This document shows positions 43,917 through 52,924 of a DNA stretch of 64,000 bases, in pieces. The DNA is from Polyangia bacterium (GTDB lineage: Bacteria; Myxococcota_A; Polyangia; Fen-1088). How positions within the stretch are numbered: the stretch's first letter is position 1; each line of letters starts with the position of its first letter. The stretch is from contig DATATI010000066.1 of the NCBI GenBank assembly GCA_036268875.1, positions 1 through 64,000 on the forward strand. Reading direction: 5' to 3'. The position numbers were made by a program, and so were the translations under genes. The notes under the pieces were generated by a model. That model was not told the origin of the DNA. It saw only the letters and a list, made by a program, of their open reading frames with translations, and made no database searches.

Positions 43917-44465
43917 ATGGATTCGGGGAGGGCTTCGATCGTCACACGCGCGGCGCTGCTGCTGGGACTGTCGATGGCGCTTGGGCTGGCCGCCAATGCG
44001 GTTCGGCCGAATGGCGTCGGCTTGCGATCGTTCGCGGCGCCGACGATTTGCGCGACCACCGGGGCCGCCGGGGCGGCCAGCGCGGCGCCGCCACTGACGG
44101 TGGTGGCGCCGGAAGACGCCGTCGGGCTGTGCGGCGATCCGCAGACCGTCATCGCCGACGTGCGGCCGGCGGGTGAGTTCGCTCAGGGCCACGTCACCGG
44201 CGCCATTCACCTGCCTTGTGCGGCGTCGGGTTCGGTCGCCGACGCCGCCGCCGGGCAACTGGGCGGCCGGCGCACGTTGATTGTCTACGGCGACGACACC
44301 GCCGACGCGCAGGTGGTGGCCGACGAGATGCGCCGTCGCATCAACCGCGCCGATCTGCGCGTGCTGGTGCTGGCCGGCGGCTTTCCCGCCTGGAGCCGCG
44401 CCGGTCTGGCCTGCTCCAGCGGTCCTTGTCCGGACTGCCAGGCGCAGAAGGTTTCGTCGCCGTGA
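43917..44465 (+). CDS. Secreted rhodanese-like protein without catalytic cysteine
   Basis: 182 residues with an N-terminal hydrophobic segment (ALLLGLSMALGLAANAV) and a rhodanese fold: VIADVRPAGEFAQGHVTGAI (about 78-97), ARRTLIVYGDD-like strand, then ADEMRRRINRADLRVLVLAGGFPAW. The active-site Cys position of CxxGxR is Gly (IVYGDDTAD), so classic sulfurtransfer is unlikely. The C-terminal tail has three Cys (CSSGPCPDC). The stop overlaps the next start (GTGA). Confidence 0.82.
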   Translation: MDSGRASIVTRAALLLGLSMALGLAANAVRPNGVGLRSFAAPTICATTGAAGAASAAPPLTVVAPEDAVGLCGDPQTVIADVRPAGEFAQGHVTGAIHLPCAASGSVADAAAGQLGGRRTLIVYGDDTADAQVVADEMRRRINRADLRVLVLAGGFPAWSRAGLACSSGPCPDCQAQKVSSP

Positions 44466-44893
44466 GCCGTCTGCTGCTCGCCGTGCTGCGCTTGGCGCTG
44501 GCCGCGGTGCTGATCGTCGCCGGCGTCCTGAAGCTGCGCGACCCCACCGCCTTCGCCACCGAGATCGCCAACTATCAACTGTTGCCGGCGCTGGCGCCGT
44601 ATCTGGCGGCGGCGCTGCCCGCCACCGAGGTGCTGGTGGGCATGGCGCTGCTGGTCTTTCCGTCGGTCTGGCGGCGATCGGCGGCGCTGGCGGCGGCGGC
44701 GCAGTTCGCGATGTTCCTGCTCGCCGTCGGCTCGGCGTACCTGCGCGGCATCAACATCGAGTGCGGCTGCTTCGGCACCGGCGGCGGTCCCATCACCGCG
44801 CTGACCTTGCTGCGCAACTTGCTGCTGATGGCCGCTGCCCTGGCGGTGCTGCGCTGGGAACGCACGGCGCCCGCCGGCGCGCCGGCGACGTAG
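44462..44893 (+). CDS. MauE/DoxX-like membrane protein
   Basis: 143 residues with four predicted transmembrane helices (LLAVLRLALAAVLIVAGVLK, VLVGMALLVFPSVWRRS, ALAAAAQFAMFLLAVGSAYL, LLRNLLLMAAALAVLRW). The IECGCFGTGG motif between helices is shared with MauE and related DoxX-family redox proteins. GTG start overlaps the rhodanese stop (GTGA); its TAG stop overlaps the next start (TAGTG). With the rhodanese-like gene upstream, a thiol redox role in the envelope is inferred. Confidence 0.8.
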   Translation: MSRLLLAVLRLALAAVLIVAGVLKLRDPTAFATEIANYQLLPALAPYLAAALPATEVLVGMALLVFPSVWRRSAALAAAAQFAMFLLAVGSAYLRGINIECGCFGTGGGPITALTLLRNLLLMAAALAVLRWERTAPAGAPAT

Positions 44894-45711
44894 TGCGTAC
44901 GCTGACCGCCACGCGTGTGCTGTCCAGCATCCGGCGCGGCAGCTCGTGGCCGGTGCTGGTAGAGACGGAAGCGGGACCGCGCCTGGTCAAGTTGCGTGGC
45001 GCCGCCCAGGGCACCGGACCGCTGGTCGCCGAAGTGTTAGTGGCGCTGCTGGCCGAGGCGCTGGACCTGCACGTGCCGGCGCGCACGCTGGTGCAGCTGG
45101 CCGCCGGCACGCCCAGTGACGATCGCGATCAGGAGCTGCGCCAGTTGCTGGAGGCCAGCGTCGGGGTGAACCTGGGCTTCACCATGCTGCCGCACGCCCG
45201 CGACGCCAGCCCGGCTGATCTGGCCGCCGTGTCCCCGTCGGTGGCGGCGGCGATCTTGTGGGTTGATCGCCTGGCGCTGAACCCCGATCGCACCGCCGAC
45301 AATCCCAACCTGCTGCTGTCCGGCGGCGCGCTTTATCTGATCGATCAAGGCGCGGCCTTGCGCTTTCAATACGATTGGCCGTCGGTGACCGAGGACGCCG
45401 CCCGCGCCGACGGCCACTCCGGGCGGCCGCACGTCTTCGGGGCGGCGGCGCGCGCGGCGGACTGGCCGCTGTGGGACAGCCTGTTTGCCGCCCGCCTTGA
45501 CCGCGACGTGCTGGAGTCGGCGGTGGCAACTGTGCCCGACGAATTTCTGCTGCCGCTGCTGTCGCCGCTCAGCGACGGCGCTGGATCGCCGGCGATCGTC
45601 GAGGCTTTGCGCCGTCGCCGCGCGGCTTACGTCGCCTTCTTGTGGAAACGCCTGCAGATGCCGCGCCGGTTCGCGGCCATCGACGATTCGGTCGGTCTGC
45701 TCTCGCGATAA
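44893..45711 (+). CDS. HipA-like kinase family protein
   Basis: 272 residues. N-terminal part VRTLTATRVLSSIRRGSSWP and a Lys-containing strand (RLVKLRGAAQG) resemble the nucleotide-binding lobe. The catalytic region DRLALNPDRTADNPNLLL followed by LYLIDQGAALRF matches the HipA-like kinase family (DxxxxNxDRTxxNPN and IDxG). HipA toxins phosphorylate tRNA synthetases; this domain family's substrate is unknown. Starts at a GTG overlapping the MauE stop (TAGTG). Confidence 0.8.
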   Translation: MRTLTATRVLSSIRRGSSWPVLVETEAGPRLVKLRGAAQGTGPLVAEVLVALLAEALDLHVPARTLVQLAAGTPSDDRDQELRQLLEASVGVNLGFTMLPHARDASPADLAAVSPSVAAAILWVDRLALNPDRTADNPNLLLSGGALYLIDQGAALRFQYDWPSVTEDAARADGHSGRPHVFGAAARAADWPLWDSLFAARLDRDVLESAVATVPDEFLLPLLSPLSDGAGSPAIVEALRRRRAAYVAFLWKRLQMPRRFAAIDDSVGLLSR

Positions 45712-45862
45712 AGCGGCGCCAACGACGAGGTGGTTCGATTTGGCCGGCTGCCGCCCTCGCCCAACGGTCCGGGCGGCTGACGGCTCAAGCCTGGGCGTGT
45801 TCCTTCCGTAGATAGCGACGGATGGCGCCGATCGCCCACACGGAAAGGGGAAGCCGGACGCG

Positions 45863-47410
45863 ATGTTGATCGCGCAGCTGAGCCTTGCCACCAGCGAACG
45901 CGGTGGCGACTGGCTTTATCGCATCCACGGACCGGGCCGCGCGCTGGCCGAGACCGACGGCACTTGGATGGTCGATGCGCCGCACATCCACCGTGCCCGA
46001 CGCGCGTTGTTGGAAGAGGCCGACATCCTGATCATCAACATGGTGCCGGACGTGGATCTGCGACCGGACATCGCCGCCCGCCGCTCCCGCGGTCAGCGCA
46101 CGGTGTTCGAGCTGAACGACGACGTGGCCCATCTGCACCCGTCGAACCCGTACGCGCGTTTTTACGTCGACCCGTACGAGGTGACCAAGTTGAAGCAATT
46201 GCTGGGCGCCTGCGACGGCGTGCAGTTCTCCACGCCCGAACTGCAACGGATCTATGGCCGGTACGCGCGCGCGGCGGTGGTGTTCATGAACCAGATGCCG
46301 GCCCAGCGGCGCCAGCAGGCGGCCAGCAGCGGCAGCGGCGGTCCGGTGGTGATCGGCTGGGGTGGCTCGGCCGGGCACCTGCCGGATCTGGCGTGGGTGG
46401 CGCCAGCGCTCACCCGCTGGCTGCAGACGCGAGCCAACGTCGAACTGCGCGTCATGGGCGATCCCGCGCTGTTCGATCTGTTCCGCGCGGCGCCGCCGAC
46501 CAAGAAGCGGCACGTCCCGATCGGCGACATCAACGCCTATTATGACTTCGTCACGGGACTCCACATCGGCATCGCGCCGTTGCTAGACAACGGATTTAAT
46601 CGCTCGCGGTCGGACGTCAAGTTCCTGGAGTACGCCTTGCACGGCGCCGCGCCGGTCGTGCAAGACCTGGCCCCTTATCGCGCCACCGTTCGTCATGGCG
46701 AGACCGGCCTCTTGGTGGGCGAGCCGGAGCAACTGATCGCGGCGCTGGATCGCCTGGTCGACGAGCCGCACACGCGTACGGCGATCGCGGCGCGCGCCCA
46801 GGCGTACGTCCAGGGGGAACGTAGCGGCGGCGCCGGCGCCCTGCAACGGCTGAACTTCTATCGCGCGCTTCTGCCCGCCGGGCACGGGGCAGCCCGGACG
46901 GCGCGCGCGCGTTCGGTGTGCGAACAATTGCAGACCATCGACGGCGTCGAGGTTTGCGGACGCCACGTTTCGCTGGGGTTCGGCGGCTACGAAGAACTGG
47001 TCCGCCGCGCGCTGGCCCTGGGCGGCGCCAATCGCGGCGGCGAGGCGGTGCAGCTGCTGGAGCAAGCGGCGGCCTTGCAGACCGACGCTTATCAACCGCT
47101 GGCTTTCGGCGCGGTCTTCGCCCAGCCCGCCGAGCGAGAACACTATCTGCAGCGAGCCCTGGCGCGCGAGCCTCGCAGCCTGTCTTGCTGGATCGAGCTT
47201 GGCGATCAGCTGAACGATGCCGGTGCCTTCGCCGGCGCCTTGCGGGCGTACGCCGGCGCCGCGGAGATCGAGCCCACCTTCGATCAAGCGTACGCCAAGA
47301 CGTCGCTGCTGATGGGCAAGCTGGGCCGCCATCAGGAAGCGCACGAGTTCGGGGCCATCGCGCAAGCCATTCAGAAGCCATTCCTGAACGACGCGCCCAG
47401 CGAGCCCTGA
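45863..47410 (+). CDS. Glycosyltransferase with TPR C-terminus
   Basis: 515 residues. Residues about 1-345 follow the GT-B glycosyltransferase pattern (HLPDLAWVAPALTRWLQTRA, HVPIGDINAYYDFVTGLHIG, PLLDNGFNRSRSDVKFLEYA, then GETGLLVGEPEQLIAALDRL). About 370-510 carry TPR-like repeats (LGGANRGGEAVQLLEQAAAL, EIEPTFDQAYAKTSLLMGKLG). Function probably surface polysaccharide or protein glycosylation; the donor and acceptor are unknown. Not overlapping its upstream neighbour (151-base gap, nothing recognised there). Confidence 0.82.
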   Translation: MLIAQLSLATSERGGDWLYRIHGPGRALAETDGTWMVDAPHIHRARRALLEEADILIINMVPDVDLRPDIAARRSRGQRTVFELNDDVAHLHPSNPYARFYVDPYEVTKLKQLLGACDGVQFSTPELQRIYGRYARAAVVFMNQMPAQRRQQAASSGSGGPVVIGWGGSAGHLPDLAWVAPALTRWLQTRANVELRVMGDPALFDLFRAAPPTKKRHVPIGDINAYYDFVTGLHIGIAPLLDNGFNRSRSDVKFLEYALHGAAPVVQDLAPYRATVRHGETGLLVGEPEQLIAALDRLVDEPHTRTAIAARAQAYVQGERSGGAGALQRLNFYRALLPAGHGAARTARARSVCEQLQTIDGVEVCGRHVSLGFGGYEELVRRALALGGANRGGEAVQLLEQAAALQTDAYQPLAFGAVFAQPAEREHYLQRALAREPRSLSCWIELGDQLNDAGAFAGALRAYAGAAEIEPTFDQAYAKTSLLMGKLGRHQEAHEFGAIAQAIQKPFLNDAPSEP

Positions 47411-47452
47411 TCGCCTGCCGTTCAAGCTCCGCCGCGCTAGGATTACTGCCGC

Positions 47453-48145
47453 ATGTGCGCGCGCACCACGCTGACCAACGAAGGCCTGGCCGAGATCGCC
47501 GAGGCGCTGGACGCCGAGTACGCCTTCGCCGATGCCGCTTTGTACAAACGGCGTTTCAACGTGGCGCCCACCGATCTGACCTGGATCGTGCGCTTCGGCG
47601 CCGATCGGCGCGTGCTGCTGCCGGCGGTCTGGGGCTATCAGACGGCGCGTGGCCGACCGCTGATCAACGTGCGCAGCGAGCAGGTCGGCTCGGGCGCTGG
47701 GTTTCGCGACGCCTTCGCCGGCCGTCGCTGCGCGATGGTCACCGACGGCTTTTACGAGTGGCCCGGACAAGGCCAGGCGCCGTTTTGGTTTCATCGACCC
47801 GAAGGCGGCCTGCTGTTGCTGGGCGGTTTGTTTCAAGCCGCCAGCGCCAGCGCCGTCAACAGCGGGGGCGATGGCCACCCGCGCTTCACCGTGCTGACCA
47901 CTCGGCCGAACAAACTGGTGAGCGCGGTCCACGACCGCATGCCCGTGATCGTCTCGCCGCAGGCGCTGGACGACTGGCTGACGGCCGAACCGACGCAGGC
48001 CGCAGAGCTGCTGGTCCCGGCCGCCGAGGATGTGCTGGCCGCGATGCCGGTGTCAAAGCGCGTGAACAGCGTCCGCCACGACGATCCCGCCTGCATCGCC
48101 GAGAGCGCGCATCCGCCTTCGCCCACGCAGGGCTCGCTTTTCTAG
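47453..48145 (+). CDS. SOS response-associated peptidase (SRAP/YedK family)
   Basis: 230 residues. The family forms thiazolidine crosslinks with abasic sites in single-stranded DNA. All key residues are visible: Cys2 after the initiator Met, Asn in FNVAPTD, the NVRSE block, Glu in DGFYEWPG and His in HDRMPVIV. Length fits. Convergent with the HupE-like gene; 43 bases separate them. Confidence 0.95.
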   Translation: MCARTTLTNEGLAEIAEALDAEYAFADAALYKRRFNVAPTDLTWIVRFGADRRVLLPAVWGYQTARGRPLINVRSEQVGSGAGFRDAFAGRRCAMVTDGFYEWPGQGQAPFWFHRPEGGLLLLGGLFQAASASAVNSGGDGHPRFTVLTTRPNKLVSAVHDRMPVIVSPQALDDWLTAEPTQAAELLVPAAEDVLAAMPVSKRVNSVRHDDPACIAESAHPPSPTQGSLF

Positions 48146-48188
48146 AAGTGTTTTTGTGACGGGCGCCGGCGCGCGCCACAAGATCCCC

Positions 48189-49472
48189 TCAGCCGGAGGC
48201 CCCTCGCCCGGCGACGCGCACGATGAACCAGACCATCGCGACGGCGGCGACGACGACGCAAACCGCGCGGCGCACGCGGGCGTAGAGCGCCTCGTGCGCC
48301 CGCAGGCGCAGCACCAGCGGGAATAGCGGAAGGACGATCAGCAACTGGCCCAGCTCGACGCCGATGTTGAAACCGAACAGCGCCCGCAAGAGCGCGCCGC
48401 CGGAAAGGCCGATGGTGCGCAGCGCGCTGCTCAAACCAAAGCCGTGAATCAACCCGAACCCGAACGTCACCCACGCCCGCGCCGAGCCGCGCGGCCGGGC
48501 CAGCGCATCGGCGGCGACCGCCAGCACCGTCAACGCGATGGCCGGCTCGATGATTCGCGACGGCAGCACCACCCAGCCGAGAGCGCCCACGGCCAGCGTC
48601 AGGCTATGGGCCAGCGTGAACGACGTGACGATGACGGCCAGCCGCCGCCACGACGCCACCACCAGCATCAGCGTGACGATGAACAGGACGTGGTCGTAGC
48701 CGGTGAAGATGTGCAGGATGCCCTGGCCGATGAAGTACAGCACCGATTCCAGCCGACCGGCGGACACGTGGGGCGCCATCAGCGCGTCGCCTCCCAGCTC
48801 GGCGCGCGCCAGATCATCGTAGCGGCGTTCGCGATCCGGCACGCCCACGAAGGAGAACTTGCCGCGCCGGCGCGGCGCCACCGCCGAATCGCCGCCCGCA
48901 GCGGCCAACGCCGGCAGCGAGAGATGCGCCTCAACGTCGTCGTTGGCGAACGTGCTGCGAGCCTGCGCGCCGTCGTAGAGGAGATCGCCCACCAGCTCGT
49001 GCGCGGTGGGCATGTCGTGGGTGACCGTTGATCGAATGGTGAGCTGGTTCAGAACGCCAGGACAGACAAAGCTGGTCACCGCCACCACGCGCTTGGTAGG
49101 TTCGTCCCAGAAGAAACGGCCCAGTTCGGGTGGGTGCGCGCACGGAGCGCCGTCGTTGCTGACGCTGAAGCGCGCAAACAAGAACTGCGAGAAGAATGCC
49201 CGGTGCTGGCTTACGGTGGCCACGTCGACAGGCGCGTGCGTGACGTCGCGCTGGATAAGCTGCAAAACCGACGGGCGATCCAGGGCGAAGACGAAGGCGA
49301 TCCGCCGCCCGCTGACCGTCGCCTCGTACTTGCTGTAGACGGCGAAGGTAGGCGCGTGCGCCGCTGCATGCGGCGCAAACGCCATCACGATCGCTGCGGC
49401 CAAGGCGGCGACGAACGCCGCCCTGGCCCTTTGACGTCGCTCGACGACGACGGCGTTGCTTACTGCGTGCAC
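48189..49472 (-). CDS. HupE/UreJ-2-like membrane protein
   Basis: 427 residues. After a signal-like N-terminus (FAPHAAAHAP), an extracytoplasmic beta-rich domain runs to about 220, then about seven helices with the HupE_UreJ_2 hallmark GILHIFTGYDHVLFIVTLML and HSLTLAVGALG, FGLIHGFGLSS. Related HupE and UreJ proteins carry nickel or cobalt; the metal here is unknown. Start GTG at 49472 lies inside the end of the upstream deacetylase gene (13-base overlap, stop 49460), so translation is probably coupled; a later start at residue 30 is also possible. Confidence 0.8.
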   Translation of the reverse strand: MHAVSNAVVVERRQRARAAFVAALAAAIVMAFAPHAAAHAPTFAVYSKYEATVSGRRIAFVFALDRPSVLQLIQRDVTHAPVDVATVSQHRAFFSQFLFARFSVSNDGAPCAHPPELGRFFWDEPTKRVVAVTSFVCPGVLNQLTIRSTVTHDMPTAHELVGDLLYDGAQARSTFANDDVEAHLSLPALAAAGGDSAVAPRRRGKFSFVGVPDRERRYDDLARAELGGDALMAPHVSAGRLESVLYFIGQGILHIFTGYDHVLFIVTLMLVVASWRRLAVIVTSFTLAHSLTLAVGALGWVVLPSRIIEPAIALTVLAVAADALARPRGSARAWVTFGFGLIHGFGLSSALRTIGLSGGALLRALFGFNIGVELGQLLIVLPLFPLVLRLRAHEALYARVRRAVCVVVAAVAMVWFIVRVAGRGASG

Positions 49473-51628
49473 AGCGCGGCGGTGTCGGCGCCGTGCAAGG
49501 TGATCTGCTCGATGTGCGTGGTGAAGGCCTTGGCGCCGGTGACGGGCGTGGCAGCCGACTCGAAGGAGATGCCGGTGACCTTGTTCATGTAGTCACCGGT
49601 GACCAACCCGGCCGCCGTCACCTGCGCGGCGGTCGCTTCCGGACCCGGCGTGAAGTCCTTGATGCGCAGGCGCGCCGTGCGATCGCCGCCCACCCCGGCC
49701 AACAACACCGTGGTCGACAGCGTTCCGTCGCTGGTCAGCAAACGCACGCGGAAAGGAACGTCGGTCGAATATTTGATGTCGATGTGTGACAGACCCTTCA
49801 GCGACCCACCGTTCACCCCGGCGACCACCGAGACCGGCGCGGCGGCTGCCGTCGCGACGGTGAAGGTGATGTCGGCGCTGTTGCCGCCCTTGACGGCGAT
49901 GGTGGCACCGTGTCCGGTCCAGGTCAGGCGCGAGAAGAGGCCGTTCGAATCCGGCGTGGCCACCGCGTCGGCCGCCACGGCCTTGCCGGTCTTGTCGAAC
50001 GGCGCCTTCATGTACGCCGCCAGCTGGGCTTCGGACAGGAAGAAGGTGTCTTGCTTCAGCGTGGCGTCGCTCTTGATCCAGCTGATGAAGTCGCGCACCG
50101 CCTGCTGCCGCGCCGAGAACGTGCTGAACTTCGTCACGTCACGGAAACCGTAGTTGTTACCCTGCACGGCCAGCGTGTAGCTGTCGTACGGCTCGGTGTA
50201 TTCGACCGGGTGCGCGCCGTAAGTCAGCGGCGCCCGGTTGCCGTAGTAACGCAAAAGGAACGAGTGCTTCATGATCTCCAGCCACTGCGCCGGCGTCATG
50301 CGCGAGTAGATGAACGTGTTGAAGTCAAAGCCGGTGATCTCGTTGACCACGTCACCGGCCTGCAACTCGCCCGCTGCCAGGTAGCAGTGCATGCGCTGAT
50401 CCGCCGCGACGTAATCGGGGAAGATGCAGTTCTTCGGATTGTCCGAGGCCAGCATGGTGTCGGCGATGGTCTTGCCCAGGTTGTTCTTGTTGGGAACATA
50501 GACCTGATAGACCGGCAGCTCCCAGACTCCCGTCGGGAAGTTGGTCACGTAGCTCTTGTCGTTTTGCTGCTGCTGGTTCCAGATGCCGGGTGATCCGTTG
50601 TCCAGGGTGTAAGGCCAGGGAATCCAGTTGAAGCCCTTCATGGTGTCGGTATCGATGGCCACCGCCGCGTCGACGTGGGTCTCGGGCAGGATCTCTTCCA
50701 GGTTCTCGTCGTACTGATAGCCGACCGCCTTGATGGCGTTCAAACCCTGGTCGTTGATTTCCAGGCGCGGGGCGCGGAAGCCGTTGATGGGCAGCACGCC
50801 GCCCGTGCCATAGAGAACCTTCAATTCGGCGTCGTTGGCCTTCATGACGCCCGTCCACGTCGCCAGGTCCATCGAGATGCCGGGGCCCATGCCGTCGTCG
50901 GTGAACTTCCAGCCGAAGTTCATGGTGTCGCGCCACGCGGCGGGGATGCCGCTCCAACCGGGAGCGACCTCGAGGTTCTCGAGGTGATCGATTGTGTGGT
51001 TGCCGATGTCGAAGGTGGACGCGCCGACCATCGGACGGGCGAACGACAGCGTGCCGTCACCGCAGGTGTAGACACCGGCGGCGGGCGCGCCGCCTTCGCC
51101 GTAACACGAGTTGGGGTTGAGGTTGCAGCGCGCGGGCTTGCCGTCTGGGTTGGTCACGCCGGTAAATAAGCTGCTGACGAAGGTGATGCCGGCCTGGCTT
51201 TCAATGTCGTCCCAGCCGAACACGACGATCTGCGGAGCGGTCGCCGCCGTCAGGTTTCCGGGGGGCGAAGGCGAGGCGATCAAATTGTTGGAAAAATCCA
51301 AGGCCGTCGCGGCAGCTTCGTTCACCGCGCCCATGCACTTGGCCGCCGGCGGCGGATTGATGACCACCATTCCGCCGGTGCCGTTGCCCGACCCGCCGCC
51401 GCCATTGTTTCCGTTGCCACCGGTGCCGGTGTTGCCATTGCCCCCCGACCCGTTTCCCCCGCCATCCGGGTTATTGCCGTTGCCCCCCGACCCGCCACCG
51501 TTGCTACCACCGCTGCCGGTCGACTGCTTGCCTGGGCCACTGCCGCCGCAGGACGGCAGCGCCAGGCTGGCGAGACCAAGAAGACCGAGCGTGGTGACCA
51601 GATAAGAGCCTCTAATTGCACGGACCAT
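49460..51628 (-). CDS. Polysaccharide-deacetylase-like lipoprotein
   Basis: 722 residues. Lipobox LPSC (Cys27), then a Gly/Asn linker (GGSGGNGNNPDGGG, 31-86), then a NodB-type deacetylase pattern: Asp140-Asp141 in FGWDD, His211 and His215 in NHTIDH, Arg285-Pro287 in GFRAPR. This is the metal triad (Asp-His-His) of carbohydrate esterase family 4. The C-terminal 200 residues (after about 520) are beta-rich. Acts outside the cell on a polysaccharide, substrate unknown. Overlaps the HupE start by 13 bases. Confidence 0.8.
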   Translation of the reverse strand: MVRAIRGSYLVTTLGLLGLASLALPSCGGSGPGKQSTGSGGSNGGGSGGNGNNPDGGGNGSGGNGNTGTGGNGNNGGGGSGNGTGGMVVINPPPAAKCMGAVNEAAATALDFSNNLIASPSPPGNLTAATAPQIVVFGWDDIESQAGITFVSSLFTGVTNPDGKPARCNLNPNSCYGEGGAPAAGVYTCGDGTLSFARPMVGASTFDIGNHTIDHLENLEVAPGWSGIPAAWRDTMNFGWKFTDDGMGPGISMDLATWTGVMKANDAELKVLYGTGGVLPINGFRAPRLEINDQGLNAIKAVGYQYDENLEEILPETHVDAAVAIDTDTMKGFNWIPWPYTLDNGSPGIWNQQQQNDKSYVTNFPTGVWELPVYQVYVPNKNNLGKTIADTMLASDNPKNCIFPDYVAADQRMHCYLAAGELQAGDVVNEITGFDFNTFIYSRMTPAQWLEIMKHSFLLRYYGNRAPLTYGAHPVEYTEPYDSYTLAVQGNNYGFRDVTKFSTFSARQQAVRDFISWIKSDATLKQDTFFLSEAQLAAYMKAPFDKTGKAVAADAVATPDSNGLFSRLTWTGHGATIAVKGGNSADITFTVATAAAAPVSVVAGVNGGSLKGLSHIDIKYSTDVPFRVRLLTSDGTLSTTVLLAGVGGDRTARLRIKDFTPGPEATAAQVTAAGLVTGDYMNKVTGISFESAATPVTGAKAFTTHIEQITLHGADTAALCTQ

Positions 51629-51951
51629 GGGGGACCCCCTTTTTACGAATGGGCGCTACTACCTTGTCCAGCCGGGGGACAATTTTCGCGGCGAAAACAA
51701 CCAATATCACGTTCATTTTCGGTCAACCGGATGCGTCGCGCGGGGCGCGCGAAGGAACCACTCCGCCGTCAACAAACGCCGCGAAGCGGCCAAGCCGTCG
51801 GGGAAAATCGCTGCATAACGCGTTTAAGAAGCACAAGAGATCTGGAAAAGATAGGGCAATGCGCAGTACAGTACCGGCACTGTCAGCCTGTCGTCTGCTT
51901 GTAATCGGGTTCACATTGCTAGCACGTTGACTTGGGCGGGGGGAAAACGGA
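51629..51951. other. Gap between deacetylase and CBM6 lipoprotein genes
   Basis: A 323-base divergent gap with no recognisable gene. AAAAAGGGGG lies before the deacetylase start (minus strand). The only strong sequence element seen is the near-perfect palindrome at 51868-51883. No promoter boxes are convincing. Confidence 0.5.
51868..51883. promoter_or_regulatory. 16-bp near-palindrome, possible operator
   Basis: ACAGTACCGGCACTGT reads as its own complement at 14 of 16 positions (one mismatched pair, A73 with C78 numbering within the element). It lies 69-84 bases before the CBM6 lipoprotein start at 51952 and about 240 from the deacetylase start. A dimeric regulator site is inferred. Confidence 0.4.
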
Positions 51952-52869
51952 ATGAGTCGCTCGCTTTTCATGGGATCTCGATCGGGGGCGTGGTGGTGGC
52001 CGGTGGTGGCGGTGGCGCCCATCGCGATCCTGCTGATGACGAACGGCTGTCAGCAAGACGAAGGCGTGACCCCGATGCTCGGTTCGGGAGGTGCCAGCGG
52101 CCAGGGCGGCAACATCACTGGCGTCGGCATCAGCACCGGCGGCGACAGCGGCACGATCTCGCCGAATGACGGCGGCATGGATGGCGCACCCAGCGACCTG
52201 CCGGCCCCGATCACCGACGCGGCGCCGGTCGAGACAGCACCGGATGCCCCGGCGATGGACACCATGTCCGTGCCGCCAACCGACTCCGGTTCGGATGTGG
52301 CCACCGTTCCGAACTATGCCGGCCTTCCCTGGAACAACATGGCCCAGGTCATTCCCGGGATGATCCAGGCGTCATTTTACGATCAGGGCGGCGAAAGCGT
52401 CGCCTACCACGACGGCGATCCAAACAACAAAGGAGCTGATCAGGCCCGCACCAGCGATCCCACCCTACCGGAAGCCACCTTCCGTGCAACCGAAGGGGTC
52501 GATCTGCGCTCTATCCGCGCCGGCATGGACAAATACGTCACGGGCGAGAACCTGCAACCGGGCCAACTCTATGTCGGCTGGACACAGCCCGGCGAATGGG
52601 TGAACTACACGGTCAACGTCGCCCAGACCGGCCACTACACCATCTCGGCGCTGGTCGCCACGTTGGACGACGGCACGCGCGTCACTTTCACCCTTGAGGA
52701 CGGCACCTCGACCGGGCCGCGCGCGCTGCCCTGGACCCACTCTTACACCGCCTGGCGGTTCGCCGACAACATTGCCAGCTTGGATTTGACCGCCGGTCAG
52801 CACGTGCTGCAGGTCCGGTTCGAGACCGCCGCCGTCAACCTCGAGTACCTGTCCTTCATAGCCAATTAG
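51952..52869 (+). CDS. CBM6-like carbohydrate-binding lipoprotein
   Basis: 305 residues: signal with LLMTNGC lipobox (Cys33), then a Gly/Ser/Thr-rich linker (GSGGASGQGGNITG, TGGDSGTISPNDGG), then a CBM6/CBM35-like domain from about 125: GMIQASFYDQGGESVAYHDG, WTQPGEWVNYTVNVAQTGHY, LDLTAGQHVLQVRFETAAVN. No catalytic domain. Probably a surface protein that holds polysaccharide. Divergent from the deacetylase gene with a similar Gly-rich linker. Confidence 0.82.
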   Translation: MSRSLFMGSRSGAWWWPVVAVAPIAILLMTNGCQQDEGVTPMLGSGGASGQGGNITGVGISTGGDSGTISPNDGGMDGAPSDLPAPITDAAPVETAPDAPAMDTMSVPPTDSGSDVATVPNYAGLPWNNMAQVIPGMIQASFYDQGGESVAYHDGDPNNKGADQARTSDPTLPEATFRATEGVDLRSIRAGMDKYVTGENLQPGQLYVGWTQPGEWVNYTVNVAQTGHYTISALVATLDDGTRVTFTLEDGTSTGPRALPWTHSYTAWRFADNIASLDLTAGQHVLQVRFETAAVNLEYLSFIAN

Positions 52870-52924
52870 CCGCGCCCGCGGTTTTCGCCTGGCCGGCGGC
52901 CACGCGCTGCGCTAGACAACCGGC

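Noticed and set aside
45785-46564. 260-codon minus-strand frame
   Set aside because: It is antisense to the glycosyltransferase gene, whose motifs are clear.
51400-51540. Apparent simple repeat of Gly codons
   Set aside because: It is the coding sequence of the Gly/Asn linker in the deacetylase lipoprotein, not an independent repeat element.
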